Positions 5,903-6,367 of a stretch of 6,367 nucleotides of DNA are shown one piece after another. Both the position numbers and the translations under genes were made by a program. The notes beneath the pieces were generated by a model. That model saw nothing but the letters and a program-made list of their open reading frames with translations, ran no database searches and was not told the origin of the DNA. Position 1 is the first letter of the stretch. Every line of letters starts with the position of its first letter. This DNA is from Anaerolineales bacterium (GTDB taxonomy: Bacteria > Chloroflexota > Anaerolineae > 4572-78 > NAK82), in NCBI GenBank assembly GCA_024643945.1, contig JAHELX010000018.1:4876-11242 (forward strand), written 5' to 3'.

Positions 5903-6028
5903 CTGAAAGGTATCTTCTCAAAAAGTAGGGGCAAACCCTTGCGGTTGCCCGTCTGGGCAGGTGCACCCGCAGGTCCCCCTTGGGGAAGACCTGCCCTTAC
6001 CCCAAGATATTGAGAAGATACCCTGAAA
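5903..6028. repeat. Direct repeat flanking the MITE-like element (target-site duplication)
   Basis: CTGAAA occurs at 5903-5908 and 6023-6028, immediately outside the 13-bp terminal inverted repeats. The match can be read as 8 bp (CTGAAAGG at 5903-5910 and 6023-6030), so the duplication is 6-8 bp depending on where the element is taken to begin. Removing one copy and the element would restore a simple GAAAGGG junction. Confidence 0.55.
5909..6022. mobile_element. MITE-like non-autonomous element, 114 bp
   Basis: Perfect 13-bp terminal inverted repeats, GGTATCTTCTCAA (5909-5921) and TTGAGAAGATACC (6010-6022), enclose a highly foldable interior. Stem 1: GGGCAA (5929-5934) with TTGCCC (5945-5950), extended by CC/GG across a bulge. 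Stem 2: GGGCAGGT (5955-5962) with ACCTGCCC (5989-5996); inside it an alternative AGGTCCCC/GGGG..GACCT hairpin can form. There is no coding capacity. Together with the flanking direct repeat this is the layout of a miniature inverted-repeat transposable element, mobilised in trans by an unknown transposase. A palindromic REP-like repeat is the alternative. Confidence 0.7.
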
Positions 6029-6090
6029 GGGTTGTGCCCCTCCCAAGCCCCCCCTTAGAAGAAGATTCAATCGCGGAGGAGTTCTGCAAC

Positions 6091-6300
6091 CTAGGCAAGA
6101 GTCACCACCACACCCGTCAGCATCGACAGCGCGTCGCTGATGTCTTCCTGAAAGATCAGGTAGCCAGCCACCAGCGCCAGGCAACAGCAGCATAAGAGAA
6201 CAACAACGACCACGATGGCCAGGATGAGCCACGTCCGACTGCGGCCCTGTGGTTCGTCATAATACTCGTCATAATCCTGGTATTCTTCGTATTCTGTCAT
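6091..6300 (-). CDS. Small single-pass membrane protein of unknown function
   Basis: I do not recognise a family. The 69-residue product has an acidic, tyrosine-rich N terminus (MTEYEEYQDYDEYYDEPQ, 6 Tyr in the first 15 residues), a basic turn (RSR at 20-22), a strong membrane helix (about 24-50) containing four consecutive cysteines (C37-C40), and a short second hydrophobic stretch (about 56-69). The basic turn before the helix suggests the Tyr-rich part is cytoplasmic. The start ATG at 6298-6300 is preceded by a purine-rich GAGAGAGA; the stop is TAG at 6091-6093. It is on the same strand as the genes downstream and is separated from the DinB gene by the MITE-like repeat. The skewed but coherent composition argues for a real gene; expression is unproven. 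Confidence 0.65.
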   Translation of the reverse strand: MTEYEEYQDYDEYYDEPQGRSRTWLILAIVVVVVLLCCCCLALVAGYLIFQEDISDALSMLTGVVVTLA

Positions 6301-6367
6301 GCGATCTCTCTCGTAAAGGTTTGGACAGGGAGGTCAGGATTGTCTCTGCCCGGTTTAATCTTAAGAT

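Noticed and set aside
5918..6232. A 104-codon minus-strand frame through the repeat and the small membrane gene
   Set aside because: It runs through the MITE-like repeat and out of frame with the coherent membrane protein at 6091-6300; the product is Gly/Cys/Pro-rich without motifs.
6358..6367. Perfect palindrome ATCTTAAGAT at the right edge
   Set aside because: It is only 10 bp and cut by the window edge, so neither its full extent nor a promoter context can be judged.
1..6367. CRISPR array, rRNA, tRNA, tmRNA, RNase P RNA or SRP RNA
   Set aside because: No regularly spaced direct repeats and no conserved core sequences of these RNAs were seen on either strand.

Overview
The window looks like chromosomal DNA of a Gram-positive-like or deep-branching bacterium, most plausibly a member of the Chloroflexota (Anaerolineae/Caldilineae-like). 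The basis is the long Thr-Pro linker in the surface L,D-transpeptidase, a typical style in that phylum, together with an RNase Y of the Firmicutes/Chloroflexota type and RecA and RecX genes of ordinary bacterial form. The phylum assignment is inference from protein style; there is no rRNA or other marker here to settle it.

Layout. Bases 1-95 hold a good sigma70-type promoter with a dyad abutting its -35 box. It drives a plus-strand gene (96-1193) for a membrane-anchored L,D-transpeptidase with an N-terminal TPR-like segment. A perfect palindromic hairpin with T-runs on both sides (1215-1242) ends this gene and the convergent minus-strand block. Everything else is on the minus strand and reads from right to left: a 69-residue single-pass membrane protein (6091-6300), a 114-bp MITE-like element with 13-bp terminal inverted repeats and a flanking direct repeat (5909-6022), a DinB-superfamily protein (5404-5880), recA (4271-5314) with its own promoter, a 674-bp stretch with no convincing gene, recX (2967-3596), and rny (1269-2801).

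How the genes fit together. RecA is the strand-exchange recombinase and RecX its modulator, so recA-recX is a classic neighbourhood. The unusual part is the junction: the genes are 674 bp apart, and a very strong minus-strand intrinsic terminator (15-bp stem, 3-nt loop, 7 U) sits only 16 nt before the recX start codon. RecX should therefore be made only from read-through or antiterminated transcripts, a long version of the terminator-separated recA-recX arrangement known in E. coli. RNase Y, the membrane-anchored endonuclease that starts mRNA decay, follows recX. The central part of recA is far richer in G+C (about 70 % in hand-counted 60-base samples) than its 3' end (45 %) and than rny (53 %).

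No wholly new system is evident. The best leads are the MITE-like element upstream of the DinB gene, the terminator-gated recX leader with its unexplained 600-bp upstream region, the compositional mosaic in recA, and a diverged motif found downstream of both recA and recX.
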